A stretch of DNA of 50,506 nt from Balneolales bacterium (GTDB lineage Bacteria > Bacteroidota > Rhodothermia > Balneolales > Natronogracilivirgulaceae), in the NCBI GenBank assembly GCA_007134845.1, contig SLKA01000072.1, positions 1 through 50,506 on the forward strand. The letters are read 5' to 3'. This document shows positions 31,784-42,410 of the stretch, piece after piece. The notes under the pieces were generated by a model that did no database searches, had not been told where the DNA came from, and was given only the letters and a program-made list of their open reading frames with translations. Every line of letters starts with the position of its first letter. Within the stretch, counting starts at the first letter, position 1. A program made the translations under genes and the position numbers.

Positions 31784-34477
31784 TCAACTCAGATCGGAAA
31801 GAATGGTGCGCATTTTCTCAAGATTTACACGGGCATCACTCTGTTTCTTGCGTTCGTTCAGAACAACATCCTCGGGTGCATTATCAAGAAACTTGTCATT
31901 TGACAGCTTCTTTTCAACTGAAACGAGAAAGGATTCCAAACGTGCGATTTCTTTGCCAACCCGCTTTTTCTCTTTTTCAAAATCGATGAGGCCTGAGAGT
32001 GGCACAAAGAGCTGGATTCCTTCAACGACATCGGATGCACTTGCTTTTGGGCGTTCTGCAGAGGTATCAACTGTCAGCCTGCCCAGGCGCAGGAGTTTTT
32101 CAAATACGGGACGATGTTCGGTCAGCTTATCCTGCATGTCCTGTTTTGCCGGTCTGATGATCACATCAACATCCAGCTGTTCCGGCACATTCATTTCAGA
32201 CCGTATGTTTCTTATGGAGGAGATGATTTGCTGAATGGTGCTGAAGAGTCTGATGGAATCCGGACTCGTAATTTCCTTTTTATATTCGGGCCAGCTGCTG
32301 ACTATAAGAGCATCCTGTTCGGTGCGATCTCGCAGTCGCTGCCAGATTTCTTCGGTGATGAACGGCATAAACGGATGGAGCAGCTTCAGCAGGGTCTCAA
32401 AGTGGATGAGGGCCCGTTCAGCGACTTCCCGGTTCATTGTTTTGCCAAACTCCGGTTTGATGAGCTCGAGGTACCAGTCGCAGAAATCATCCCAGACGAG
32501 AGAATATATTTTGAGCAAGGATTCATTGAGACGGTATCGGGAGAGGTCGTTATCGACCGCTTCGGTAGTCTGCTGAATGCGTGTGATCATCCATTGGTCA
32601 TGCAGGGGCAGCGTGTCAATGCCGGCATCGCTGCCGGGCCAAGATTCCGAATATCCGCCATCTTCATCCAGGTGCATATTAAGAAAACGAAATGCATTCC
32701 AGAGCTTGTTCGCAAAATTGCGGCCCATTTCGAATTTCCCCGGGTCAAGTTTGATATCCTGTCCCTGTGCGCAGAGGATGATCAGGCAGTAGCGGACCGC
32801 ATCGGCACCGTACTTGTCGATCATTTCAAGAGGGTCAATGCCGTTGTTCAGGCTTTTGCTCATTTTTCGTCCCTGCTTGTCCTTGACGATACCGGTCATA
32901 AAGACATCATGGAAGGGGGCTTTTCCGGTGAAGTGAATGCCGCCCATCAGCATGCGGCTAACCCAGAAAAAGAGGATGTCATAACCCGAAACCAGGACGG
33001 AAGTAGGGTAGAAGTACTCAAAATCCTTTGTTTTATCAGGCCATCCGAGCGTGGAAAATGGCCATAGCCAGGAAGAGAACCACGTATCGAGCACATCCGG
33101 ATCCTGCACCATGCCTTCTTCCGGCTGCTTTATGCTCACAATATAATCACGGGAGCGGTCGATGGAGCCGTCTTCAAGCGTATGATACCAAACGGGAATG
33201 CGATGTCCCCACCACAGCTGGCGTGAAATCACCCAGTCACGTATGTTTTCCATCCAGCGGAAGAATTCATTCTCCCAGCGGGGCGGATAGAACCGGAACT
33301 CATTGTTGCGGCTGGCCTGCATGGCTTTATCGGCCAACGGCTTCATTTTTACGAACCATTGGTCCGAGAGCAGTGGCTCAATGATTGCCTTGCTGCGGCT
33401 TGATATGCCTATCTGATTGACATAGTCTTCCACTTTGACCAGCAAGCCCTCTTCACCAACATCCTTGACAATCTGCTCCCGCGCATCAAAACGGTCCAAT
33501 CCGTCATATTTACCGGATGCTTCGTTGAGAGTGCCGTCCTTGTTGATGATATTGATGGTTGGCAGGGAATGGCGGCAACCAATTTCAAAATCATTTTCAT
33601 CGTGAGCGGGAGTGACCTTCAGCGCACCAGATCCATAATCCATTTTGACATACTCGTCAGCGATGATGGGAACCTTGCGCCCTGTTGTGGGAACGATGGC
33701 ATGGCCGCCGATGAGTTTTTGATATCGTTCGTCATCGGGATGCACACTTACAGCCGTATCGGCTGGAATGGTTTCAGGCCGGGTGGTTGCAATGGTGATA
33801 TGGGTGATGCCGGACCGGGATACTGTTTCTTCATCAAGGGGATAGGAGACATGCCACATGTGGCCTTTTCGCTCGACATGCTCAACCTCTTCATCGGAGA
33901 TTGCAGTCATATCAACCGGGCACCAGTTCACCAGATAATACCCTTTATAGATAAGACCTTCATTGTGAAGCCGGATAAAGGTCTCCTGTACCGCGTTGGA
34001 CAAGCCTTCATCCATAGTGAATCGCTCGCGGCTCCAGTCGCAGCTCACACCGAGTTTGCTGTACTGCCGTGTGATGATTTCGCCGTATTTTTCCTTCCAC
34101 TCCCAGACTTTGTTTACAAATGCTTCCCGGCCGATATCGTGGCGATTTTTCTTTTCGTTTTTTTTGAGCTCACGCTCCACCACATTCTGCGTTGCGATGC
34201 CGGCATGATCGGTTCCTGGAAGCCATAGAGCTTCATATCCCTGCATGCGCTTGAGTCTCGTGAGGGCATCCTGCACGGCCCCCTGAAGTGCGTGTCCCAT
34301 ATGAAGCGCTCCGGTCACATTGGGCGGAGGCATCATGATGGTAAACGGATCCTTTCCGGAATCACTGCGGGCTTTGAACATGCCGTGCTTCATCCAGTAA
34401 GAATACCATTGATCTTCAATGGATTTGGGGTCGTACTGCTTCGGAATTTCTTTTTCTTTCAGGCTGCCTCTGGACAT
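31784..34477 (-). CDS. valS: Valine--tRNA ligase
   Basis: An 897-residue class I aminoacyl-tRNA synthetase charging tRNA-Val. The HIGH motif appears as HMGH (59-62, in PPNVTGALHMGH) and KMSKS as GRKMSKSLNNG (~537-543). The editing domain inserted between the halves (~200-400, TTRPETIPADTAVSVHP) and the anticodon-binding domain follow. The C-terminal ~65 residues form the coiled-coil arm typical of ValRS (KEKKRVGKEIARLESFLVSV). Length and order are normal. rsmB is 53 bp upstream and pcrA 44 bp downstream, so the three are probably one transcript. Several long plus-strand frames across this gene are shadows. Confidence 0.97.
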   Translation of the reverse strand: MSRGSLKEKEIPKQYDPKSIEDQWYSYWMKHGMFKARSDSGKDPFTIMMPPPNVTGALHMGHALQGAVQDALTRLKRMQGYEALWLPGTDHAGIATQNVVERELKKNEKKNRHDIGREAFVNKVWEWKEKYGEIITRQYSKLGVSCDWSRERFTMDEGLSNAVQETFIRLHNEGLIYKGYYLVNWCPVDMTAISDEEVEHVERKGHMWHVSYPLDEETVSRSGITHITIATTRPETIPADTAVSVHPDDERYQKLIGGHAIVPTTGRKVPIIADEYVKMDYGSGALKVTPAHDENDFEIGCRHSLPTINIINKDGTLNEASGKYDGLDRFDAREQIVKDVGEEGLLVKVEDYVNQIGISSRSKAIIEPLLSDQWFVKMKPLADKAMQASRNNEFRFYPPRWENEFFRWMENIRDWVISRQLWWGHRIPVWYHTLEDGSIDRSRDYIVSIKQPEEGMVQDPDVLDTWFSSWLWPFSTLGWPDKTKDFEYFYPTSVLVSGYDILFFWVSRMLMGGIHFTGKAPFHDVFMTGIVKDKQGRKMSKSLNNGIDPLEMIDKYGADAVRYCLIILCAQGQDIKLDPGKFEMGRNFANKLWNAFRFLNMHLDEDGGYSESWPGSDAGIDTLPLHDQWMITRIQQTTEAVDNDLSRYRLNESLLKIYSLVWDDFCDWYLELIKPEFGKTMNREVAERALIHFETLLKLLHPFMPFITEEIWQRLRDRTEQDALIVSSWPEYKKEITSPDSIRLFSTIQQIISSIRNIRSEMNVPEQLDVDVIIRPAKQDMQDKLTEHRPVFEKLLRLGRLTVDTSAERPKASASDVVEGIQLFVPLSGLIDFEKEKKRVGKEIARLESFLVSVEKKLSNDKFLDNAPEDVVLNERKKQSDARVNLEKMRTILSDLS

Positions 34478-34530
34478 AAATTCGTTCTTACGCTAATCAG
34501 GTTTATTTGTAAAAAACTTGTGCGAACAGG

Positions 34531-35850
34531 TCACACTTTTCTTCTGAGCAGCACTCCAAAGTGACCGTCACAATTGTGGATATGGGGCAGGGTTTGATAC
34601 GACTTGCCGTCGTCGGCAAGTACTTCCTCGGGCAGGTAATCTTCCAGATCCTCAAGCTCAAAGTTATTATAAATTTCAAGGAACCTGGTTATGCGTTCCA
34701 TGTTTTCTTCCGGTTCAATGGAGCAAGTGGAGTAAACGAACCGTCCTCCACGTGTAACCATATTAGCTGCAGCATCAAGGAGTTCATCCTGCTGAGAAGT
34801 GAATTCTTCGAGATCTTTTTCCGTACGGCGCCATCGCAGATCGGCACGTTTTGACAGCACGCCGGTTCCGGTGCAGGGAGCATCAAGCAGTACGGCATCA
34901 ACCAGTTTAAACCGCTCATCTGTGATATCGGCACGCTGCACCTTGACGATATCGGCACCATAATTGGTGACATTTTCGGCGATCATGGCTATTCGTTCGG
35001 CTGAGATATCAACGGCGAGTATACTTCCCTGGTTCTTCATCAGGTCACAGAGCATGATGGTTTTGGTGCCGGGGGCAGCACACAGGTCGTAGACAGCCTC
35101 GCCCGGCTGTGGATCAAGGATCGTGGGTGCGAAGCCTGCAGCAATATCCTGAACCTGGGCAAACCCTTTCTGGAACCAGCCCTTGGATCTGATTTTCTGA
35201 AGTGTACTTACCTTGTAATAGCCTGGCAGCCAGTCGCTCTCCTCGAAGTCGATATCCGCTTTGGTTAAGCGAAGCTTGAAATTGCTGTCGTTTGTCTTAA
35301 GCCCGTTCATCCTGAGGTAGTAGGATGGGTTCTGATTGTTGTACTGCATGAGCTTGAATGCTTCCCTTTCTCCGAAGCGCTCCACCCATCGTTTAACAAG
35401 CCATTCAGGGTGTGAAAAGGTGGTTGCAATAAGTTTGATTCGATCATCGAAATCCGGTTTGGGCAGGTTAGGCATGTCACGTTGCACCCGGCGTAGAATG
35501 GCATTCATTAGGTCACCGCTGCGTGAGCCGCCCATGGTTTTTGCAAGTTCAACAGCTTCGTTAACAGCGGCATAATCCGGGGTGCCGTCCATGAAAAGCA
35601 GGTCATAGAGACCGATGCGAAGGATATTCTTGAATTGAGGGTTCATTTCATCCACAGCAACGGCACTATAGTGTGAGATCAGGAAGTCAAGATAGCTCCT
35701 TCGGCGAAGGATGCCCTGCACGTATTCATTTGCCTGCTGGCGATCCTGCCCTTCTAGTTTGTTCAGTATCTTCGAATCAGTTTTCTTGAATTCTTCGAAG
35801 TAATTAAGAGCATTGACGCTGGCTTGACGTGCTGTAAGAGTTTGTTCCAA
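34531..35850 (-). CDS. rsmB: 16S rRNA (cytosine-967-C5)-methyltransferase RsmB
   Basis: A 439-residue m5C methyltransferase of the RsmB (Sun/Fmu) type. The N-terminal ~140 residues form a NusB-like RNA-binding domain (ARQASVNALNYFEEF, AAVNEAVELAKTMGG). The SAM-dependent domain has motif I (YDLCAAPGTKTIMLCDLM, ~255), the catalytic-Cys motif DAPCTGTGVLSKRADLRW (~325) and the second Cys motif STCSIEPEENME (~375); both Cys are present as in active RsmB. It heads the rsmB-valS-pcrA minus-strand run. The 290-bp gap to atpD on the other side is divergent. Confidence 0.94.
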   Translation of the reverse strand: MEQTLTARQASVNALNYFEEFKKTDSKILNKLEGQDRQQANEYVQGILRRRSYLDFLISHYSAVAVDEMNPQFKNILRIGLYDLLFMDGTPDYAAVNEAVELAKTMGGSRSGDLMNAILRRVQRDMPNLPKPDFDDRIKLIATTFSHPEWLVKRWVERFGEREAFKLMQYNNQNPSYYLRMNGLKTNDSNFKLRLTKADIDFEESDWLPGYYKVSTLQKIRSKGWFQKGFAQVQDIAAGFAPTILDPQPGEAVYDLCAAPGTKTIMLCDLMKNQGSILAVDISAERIAMIAENVTNYGADIVKVQRADITDERFKLVDAVLLDAPCTGTGVLSKRADLRWRRTEKDLEEFTSQQDELLDAAANMVTRGGRFVYSTCSIEPEENMERITRFLEIYNNFELEDLEDYLPEEVLADDGKSYQTLPHIHNCDGHFGVLLRRKV

Positions 35851-36063
35851 AGCTTCTATTCCGCTTTTTCTGGTTAGTGTTCAAATTCTAAAAAAAGTAA
35901 GGATTTTTTTCGTAATAATTAAGTGATATATGAGCGATGACACTATTCATACCCCGAGGCATGATTCACCTGTGCGTAACTGCTGACACCATCGCGAATA
36001 ATATTTTTTTAGCAAAATAAGGTGATTGATTGCAATTGATGTTTTGTTTTGCATCGGTATTTG

Positions 36064-36106
36064 GTAATTTCACCAAATTACTGTGGCAGGCCATGACGAC
36101 CTGCCA
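36064..36106 (+). promoter_or_regulatory. Twin hairpins in the atpD leader
   Basis: Two adjacent hairpins precede atpD by 37 bp. GTAATTT (36064-36070) pairs with AAATTAC (36075-36081) around CACC. TGGCAGG (36084-36090) pairs with CCTGCCA (36100-36106) around nine bases. Neither has a T-run after it, so they are not terminators. Since atpD has no obvious Shine-Dalgarno, leader structure may control its translation or mRNA stability. Confidence 0.4.
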
Positions 36107-36130
36107 GACACATTACTGAAAAAATTTTAA

Positions 36131-37630
<1,500 letters not shown>

Positions 37631-37673
37631 ACTCATCACGCAATAACCGAACCAATCCGAAATATCAGCTCGA

Positions 37674-38078
37674 ATGAAAGCTCACATTTTAACACCTCTC
37701 GGACCAATTTTTGAAGGGGAGGTCGCAGGTATTCAGTTGCCGGGCATTGAAGGTGGTTTTGAGGTGCGCAAGGATCACTCACCACTGGTTTCCATTCTTG
37801 ATATCGGCAGACTGGTTGTGAAGATTAAAGACAAACCTGATCTGAGTTATGCCATCAGCGGCGGATTTACAGAGATCAAAGATAACAATGTGATTGTCAT
37901 GGCTGAGGAGGCCATTGCCTCGGATCAGATAGATACCGCCTCGGAACGTTCCAAACAGAAAGAGCTTGAGGAAGGGATCAGGAATCTCAGGATTTTCACC
38001 GATGAGCACAAAAGAGCGAAGCGTGAACTTCGCATTGTGAAGAATCGCATCCGGGTAGCCAATAAACCTACCAGATGA
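37674..38078 (+). CDS. atpC: F1F0 ATP synthase subunit epsilon
   Basis: A 134-residue epsilon subunit with the N-terminal beta-sandwich (MKAHILTPLGPIFEGEVAGIQLPGIEGGFEV, of which the LPGxEGxF core is diagnostic) and a C-terminal helical hairpin (~88-134, rich in Lys and Arg), which in the family inhibits ATP hydrolysis. It is 43 bp downstream of atpD in the same operon. Its stop codon overlaps the 3' end of the convergent PBP gene by 11 bp, so neither gene can have a spacer terminator here. Confidence 0.92.
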   Translation: MKAHILTPLGPIFEGEVAGIQLPGIEGGFEVRKDHSPLVSILDIGRLVVKIKDKPDLSYAISGGFTEIKDNNVIVMAEEAIASDQIDTASERSKQKELEEGIRNLRIFTDEHKRAKRELRIVKNRIRVANKPTR

Positions 38079-40446
38079 TTCTGCTTGGGCGGGTAGGCTC
38101 CGATTCCCGCTCATCGGGAGGTTGCTCCATCACAAAGCCCTGCGGTTGTTCAAATGCATCTCTGCTCCAGGGAACATTGGGATCATTGGCACAGCTTTGG
38201 AGGAACTGCCCAACAATGGGAAGTGCTGTACGTGCACCCTGTCCCACCTGCGTTCCCTGGGGAAAGATAATACGCCGGTCTTCGCCACCAACCCATGCAC
38301 CGGCCACGATATGGGGCATCATTGACACAAACCAGTTGTCGGCACTGTTCTGTGTGGTTCCGGTTTTACCGGCAATGTCCTGTGAGATATTGAACATCCA
38401 GTTCATGCGGTTGCCTGTACCCACCCAGCCCTGACCACCGCGAATTACGCCTCGCATCATGTCAACCATAATATAAGCGGTCTCCGGACTTATCACTTCC
38501 TGCTGGCTGGAGGATCGGAATTCCTGCAATATATTCCCTTCTCCGTCTTCGATTCGGGTTACAGCATAAGGTTCAATGTGTACACCCATATTGGCGAAAG
38601 TGGTGTAGGCGCTGGTAAGTTCAAGCAGGCTGGAATGGGCTGTTCCAAGTGCGATGGCCGGATTAGTGGCTATGGGTGTTTTGTTCATTCCCATTCGCCG
38701 TGCAAAATCAGCTATTTTCACTCCAGCGGGTCGAAGGTCTTCGAGTCTGTTCGTCCCGGGTGCTCCAGCCAGTTCCGGCAGAAGGCGAACTGTGACATTA
38801 TTAAGGCTTCGTCCGATGCCCTCTCGGAGCGTAATCATTTCAGGTCCGCTCGGAATCACCGGATCTCTTGGCGACCAGCGATCCCCGCTCACATCAAAAA
38901 AGTTTACCGGATATTTTGAAAAGCGGTGATAGGGCCGGTAGCCATTGTCAATGGCTACTGCATAAACGAACGGCTTGAAAGTGGATCCGGTCTGACGGCG
39001 AAGCTGATGGACATTATCCCGCTGAATGCTGCTGTAATCCGATCCTCCAACCCACGCTAGGATATTTCCGTTGGATGGGTCAATGGCGACAAAACCAGCT
39101 TCAAGGCGAGCCCGGACACGCTTGACGGAATCCACAAATGCCTCGTCTGACTTCAGCATTTCGAGAATCTCTGCATGATTTCCGCGACCCTCACGGCGGT
39201 AAAGGTCATAGCGATCGGTCTCTTCCAGAAAACTGTTGAGAAAGCCGGGATACTGCGACCAAAGCTTATCCATATACACATTTCTTCCGGGTGTGGTCCA
39301 CTCCTTCTCAAAACTTTGCTGATGAAGCACCAGCTGACTTTTCAGTGCTTCTTCAGCATACCGCTGCATGCGCGAATCGATCGTGGTGTGTATGACAAGT
39401 CCGTCACGGTACAGGTCATAGCCGTTTTCATCCGCCCAGCCCTGTATTTGCTGACGCACATACTGTCCGAAGTACCGGCTCTCACGACCGGTTCGGAAAG
39501 GCGGATTGTAATCCAGCTCGAGTGGTGTGGCGCGAAACTGTGCAAATTCATCGGCAGTAATAAAATCGTGGCGGGCCATCTGGGAGAGAACGATGTTTCT
39601 TCTTTGCACGGAGCGTTCGGGCCTTGTGCGTGGATTGAGTGCGGAAACAGCCTGAAGACTTCCCACAAGAATGGCTGCTTCTGGGACACTGAGATCACTG
39701 GCAGGTTTGTTGAAATGGGTATGAGCAGCCGATTCAATTCCGAAAGAACTGTTGCTGAATTCCACCGTATTCAGATACATTTCAATGATTTCCGGCTTGG
39801 TATAATTCTGTTCAATCTGAATGGCTGTAATGATCTCCCGTAATTTTCGGGTCACGCTCACTTCACGCCCGATGGAGCGGTACAAATTGCGGGCGAGTTG
39901 CTGCGATATGGTCGATCCGCCCTGGGGGTTGCCACGAATGAGGTGGTAGGGGATGGCAAGCGTGCGGTACATGTCTATGCCCCAGTGATTGTAAAAACGG
40001 TGGTCCTCAGTGGCGACCAATGCATCAACCACATTTGGTGATATATCCTGATAGCGGATGTATGTCCGGTTTTCGGTGAAATATTTATCCAGCACCTGTC
40101 CGTCCCGGCTGACCACAAAGCTCGCAATATCGGTTTGGGGATTTTCAAGTTCCTCAATAGAGGGAAGTCCCTTAGCCAGATAGAAAAAGGAAATCAGTCC
40201 GATAATGAAAAAAACAATTATAATACCGCCAAATACACCTAAAATATGCCTCCAGCCTATATCTGATGTGGATCCGCGCGAAGAAAACATGGTGGGTTTG
40301 CGCTTGCCTTTGAAGCTGCCGCCTTCCGCCTTCTTTCCCTTTTCAGCATCGGCGGAACTCTTTTTTTGACGTGCGATTTCCCGCCTGTACTCAGCATCAT
40401 TCAGATAACGGTCCATGTCCATATTTTCAAAATCCTTGCCAGTCAT
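38068..40446 (-). CDS. Bifunctional penicillin-binding protein 1A
   Basis: A 792-residue class A PBP that polymerises and cross-links peptidoglycan. An N-terminal cytoplasmic, Lys-rich tail (~1-66) precedes a transmembrane helix (~68-91). The GT51 glycosyltransferase domain has its catalytic Glu in ATEDHRFYNHWG (Glu147) and GGSTISQQLARNLY. The transpeptidase domain has SxxK in QTGSTFKPF (near 486), SxN as RSLNN, and KTGT near 694. The C-terminal tail is short and acidic. Its ATG overlaps the LpxH-like stop as ATGA, so the two are translationally coupled; atpC overlaps its 3' end on the other strand. This family is often annotated mrcA or ponA. Confidence 0.94.
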   Translation of the reverse strand: MTGKDFENMDMDRYLNDAEYRREIARQKKSSADAEKGKKAEGGSFKGKRKPTMFSSRGSTSDIGWRHILGVFGGIIIVFFIIGLISFFYLAKGLPSIEELENPQTDIASFVVSRDGQVLDKYFTENRTYIRYQDISPNVVDALVATEDHRFYNHWGIDMYRTLAIPYHLIRGNPQGGSTISQQLARNLYRSIGREVSVTRKLREIITAIQIEQNYTKPEIIEMYLNTVEFSNSSFGIESAAHTHFNKPASDLSVPEAAILVGSLQAVSALNPRTRPERSVQRRNIVLSQMARHDFITADEFAQFRATPLELDYNPPFRTGRESRYFGQYVRQQIQGWADENGYDLYRDGLVIHTTIDSRMQRYAEEALKSQLVLHQQSFEKEWTTPGRNVYMDKLWSQYPGFLNSFLEETDRYDLYRREGRGNHAEILEMLKSDEAFVDSVKRVRARLEAGFVAIDPSNGNILAWVGGSDYSSIQRDNVHQLRRQTGSTFKPFVYAVAIDNGYRPYHRFSKYPVNFFDVSGDRWSPRDPVIPSGPEMITLREGIGRSLNNVTVRLLPELAGAPGTNRLEDLRPAGVKIADFARRMGMNKTPIATNPAIALGTAHSSLLELTSAYTTFANMGVHIEPYAVTRIEDGEGNILQEFRSSSQQEVISPETAYIMVDMMRGVIRGGQGWVGTGNRMNWMFNISQDIAGKTGTTQNSADNWFVSMMPHIVAGAWVGGEDRRIIFPQGTQVGQGARTALPIVGQFLQSCANDPNVPWSRDAFEQPQGFVMEQPPDERESEPTRPSRIIW

Positions 40447-41276
40447 TCTCTGTTAACTACCTTTAAATCTCCGGTTGAGAGGGTATTGCTTTGTGCACTC
40501 CATGTAACGATTTCAAATGTATTATTTGCATACAAGCCAAGTGTTTTATTTCCACTGAAAAAACCGCAATTCATACATATCAGACCGTTTTCACTCCAGA
40601 GGACGGGTCGGTGGTGATGTCCATAGACAATGGCCTGTATTTCATCATTGGTTCGCACATGATTTCTAGCCCATGAATCGAGCATGTTTGCGCGTGAAGT
40701 TTCGGGGTTTATTTCTCCGGATTTTCTGCTGCTTCCGGAAAACAGCCTCATGCCGATCCACCCCAGACGGGGCGGCAACAGTGTCTGATACGTTTTTATA
40801 AAATACGAATTTCTGAGCAAACGATGTATTGCGGGACGGGGGAGTTTCATCGCCGGATCCCTGAGTCCGTCACCATGAAGCACAAGAATCGAGGCAGTCG
40901 AATCAGCAAGAATCCGGTATTCATGTTCGACATCAAATCCCAGATCGGTGAGATATCCGTTTGTCCAGTTATCATGATTACCCGTGATAAAAAGGGTATG
41001 ACTACCTGTCTGCTCGTGATACTGCCGGAAATGATGCAGAACATCCCGCCCAATCGAAGGAACTCTTCCACCGGGATACTCCATCCAATAGTCAAAAAAA
41101 TCACCAAGGATAACAATCTCCAGTCCTTGCTCCCTGCAAAAATCCACCAATTGAATGATTTCAAACTCCAGTTCCCGGTTTTTCTGTTCTGAATAAGCGC
41201 CGAGATGAACATCGGATATAAACAGAAATGATCTGGACGGAAGTACCGTGGTGCTATTTTTTCCTATAGATGACAA
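40443..41276 (-). CDS. LpxH-like UDP-2,3-diacylglucosamine hydrolase
   Basis: A calcineurin-type metallophosphoesterase, 277 residues from the chosen start. Binuclear metal motifs are clear: ISDVHLGA (Asp22, His24), GDFFDYW, GNHDNW, a His in LHGDGL, and YGHHHRP. The GDFFDYW form is that of LpxH, which cuts UDP-2,3-diacylglucosamine to lipid X in lipid A synthesis; a related UDP-sugar hydrolase or general phosphoesterase is possible. The frame opens at a TTG (41384) deep in the upstream gene; I chose the TTG at 41274-41276, which overlaps it by 23 nt and leaves a short N-terminus. Coupled by ATGA to PBP1A, and third in an envelope operon. Confidence 0.82.
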   Translation of the reverse strand: MSSIGKNSTTVLPSRSFLFISDVHLGAYSEQKNRELEFEIIQLVDFCREQGLEIVILGDFFDYWMEYPGGRVPSIGRDVLHHFRQYHEQTGSHTLFITGNHDNWTNGYLTDLGFDVEHEYRILADSTASILVLHGDGLRDPAMKLPRPAIHRLLRNSYFIKTYQTLLPPRLGWIGMRLFSGSSRKSGEINPETSRANMLDSWARNHVRTNDEIQAIVYGHHHRPVLWSENGLICMNCGFFSGNKTLGLYANNTFEIVTWSAQSNTLSTGDLKVVNRE

Positions 41277-42273
41277 ATCGGATAAATTCAGAAAATAAAT
41301 CTCGTGTTTCAGACTCGGGAAATTCGTTAAGCAGGCTGAGTGCCAGTCCGGCGTGGTGTTCCATTTTGTGATGCGCGTACTCAAAGCCCCCTTTGCTTTT
41401 TACAAAATCCCTTATGTTTTCCACCTCAGCAGCGGTTTTGTTTTTTCTACGGTATAGCCAGCGCATCTTGCGCTGTTCTATCAGGGATGCGGTTTCCAGT
41501 GCCGCTATAAAGGGCAGTGTGATTTTCCTTTCATATATATCATTACCGGCAGTTTTACCTGTTTTCCGCTGACTGTAATCCAGCAGATCGTCACGTATCT
41601 GAAAAGCTATTCCGATGTGATGTCCTATGTGGCGCATCCGTTCACGGATCGGTTCATCAGCTGATGCACTGATCGCTCCACACTCGCAGCAAGCTATCAG
41701 CAGGCTTCCCGTTTTTTCGGAAATGATCTGATAATACTTGTCCTCAGTCATGTTTTGAAGCTTAGAGGCCTTTAACTGGCGCAATTCACCCTCACTCATG
41801 CGCTTTACGGCCGTTGACAGAACTCCGAGCAGTTCGAATTCCTGGGTGTCCACAGCGACAAGGAGGCCCTTTGCAAGCAGAAAATCGCCAAAAAGCACAC
41901 TGGCTTTATTTTTCCAGACCTTGTTAATGCTGAGGTATCCCCGGCGCTGATCTGCATTGTCAACGACATCGTCGTGAATAAGTGTGGCCGTATGCAACAG
42001 TTCTATCATTGTGGCAGCGACATAGGACCGGTCGTTAATCTCACCGCACAGCCTGGCCGAAAGCAGCACCAGTATGGGCCGCATCTGTTTGCCCTTCATA
42101 CGCATGAGATAGTTGACAATACGGTTCAGCAGGAATACGTCCGTATCAAGGTGCTTTCGGAAATGGGTTTTGAACGTGGCCAGCTCGGAAGCAATTGGCT
42201 TTTGAATTTCGTTCAGTGATTTGATTGGGGCAGGTCGGTTGTCGATTTTATCCTCTGTTGCTGCGTTTTTCAT
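41254..42273 (-). CDS. Polyprenyl diphosphate synthase (trans-isoprenyl)
   Basis: A 339-residue head-to-tail isoprenyl diphosphate synthase that extends an allylic chain with isopentenyl diphosphate. The first aspartate-rich motif is LIHDDVVDNADQRRG (101-105 DDVVD), the second QIRDDLLDYSQ (228-232 DDLLD), and the Gln-rich KKMRP-like substrate site is RMKGKQMRPIL. Length class cannot be told exactly, but the small residues before the first motif suit a long-chain (C35-C45) enzyme for menaquinone side chains. It heads a minus-strand operon with the LpxH-like and PBP1A genes. Divergent from pfkA. Confidence 0.92.
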   Translation of the reverse strand: MKNAATEDKIDNRPAPIKSLNEIQKPIASELATFKTHFRKHLDTDVFLLNRIVNYLMRMKGKQMRPILVLLSARLCGEINDRSYVAATMIELLHTATLIHDDVVDNADQRRGYLSINKVWKNKASVLFGDFLLAKGLLVAVDTQEFELLGVLSTAVKRMSEGELRQLKASKLQNMTEDKYYQIISEKTGSLLIACCECGAISASADEPIRERMRHIGHHIGIAFQIRDDLLDYSQRKTGKTAGNDIYERKITLPFIAALETASLIEQRKMRWLYRRKNKTAAEVENIRDFVKSKGGFEYAHHKMEHHAGLALSLLNEFPESETRDLFSEFIRFVIYRKK

Positions 42274-42410
42274 TCAAAAGTCCGGATCATTTTGAGATTA
42301 TAATTTGGTATCTTTCGATCGGATAAATTGGATGCGGTTGGCATAATATTATGTCTTTGAGTATTACGGTGCCAATTTAGCAGAATTTCAACAATAAAAT
42401 CCTTAGAAAA

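Noticed and set aside
32114-33067. Long plus-strand open frames antisense to valS (also at 33569-34228)
   Set aside because: They lie wholly inside the certain valS gene on the opposite strand and encode no recognised motif.
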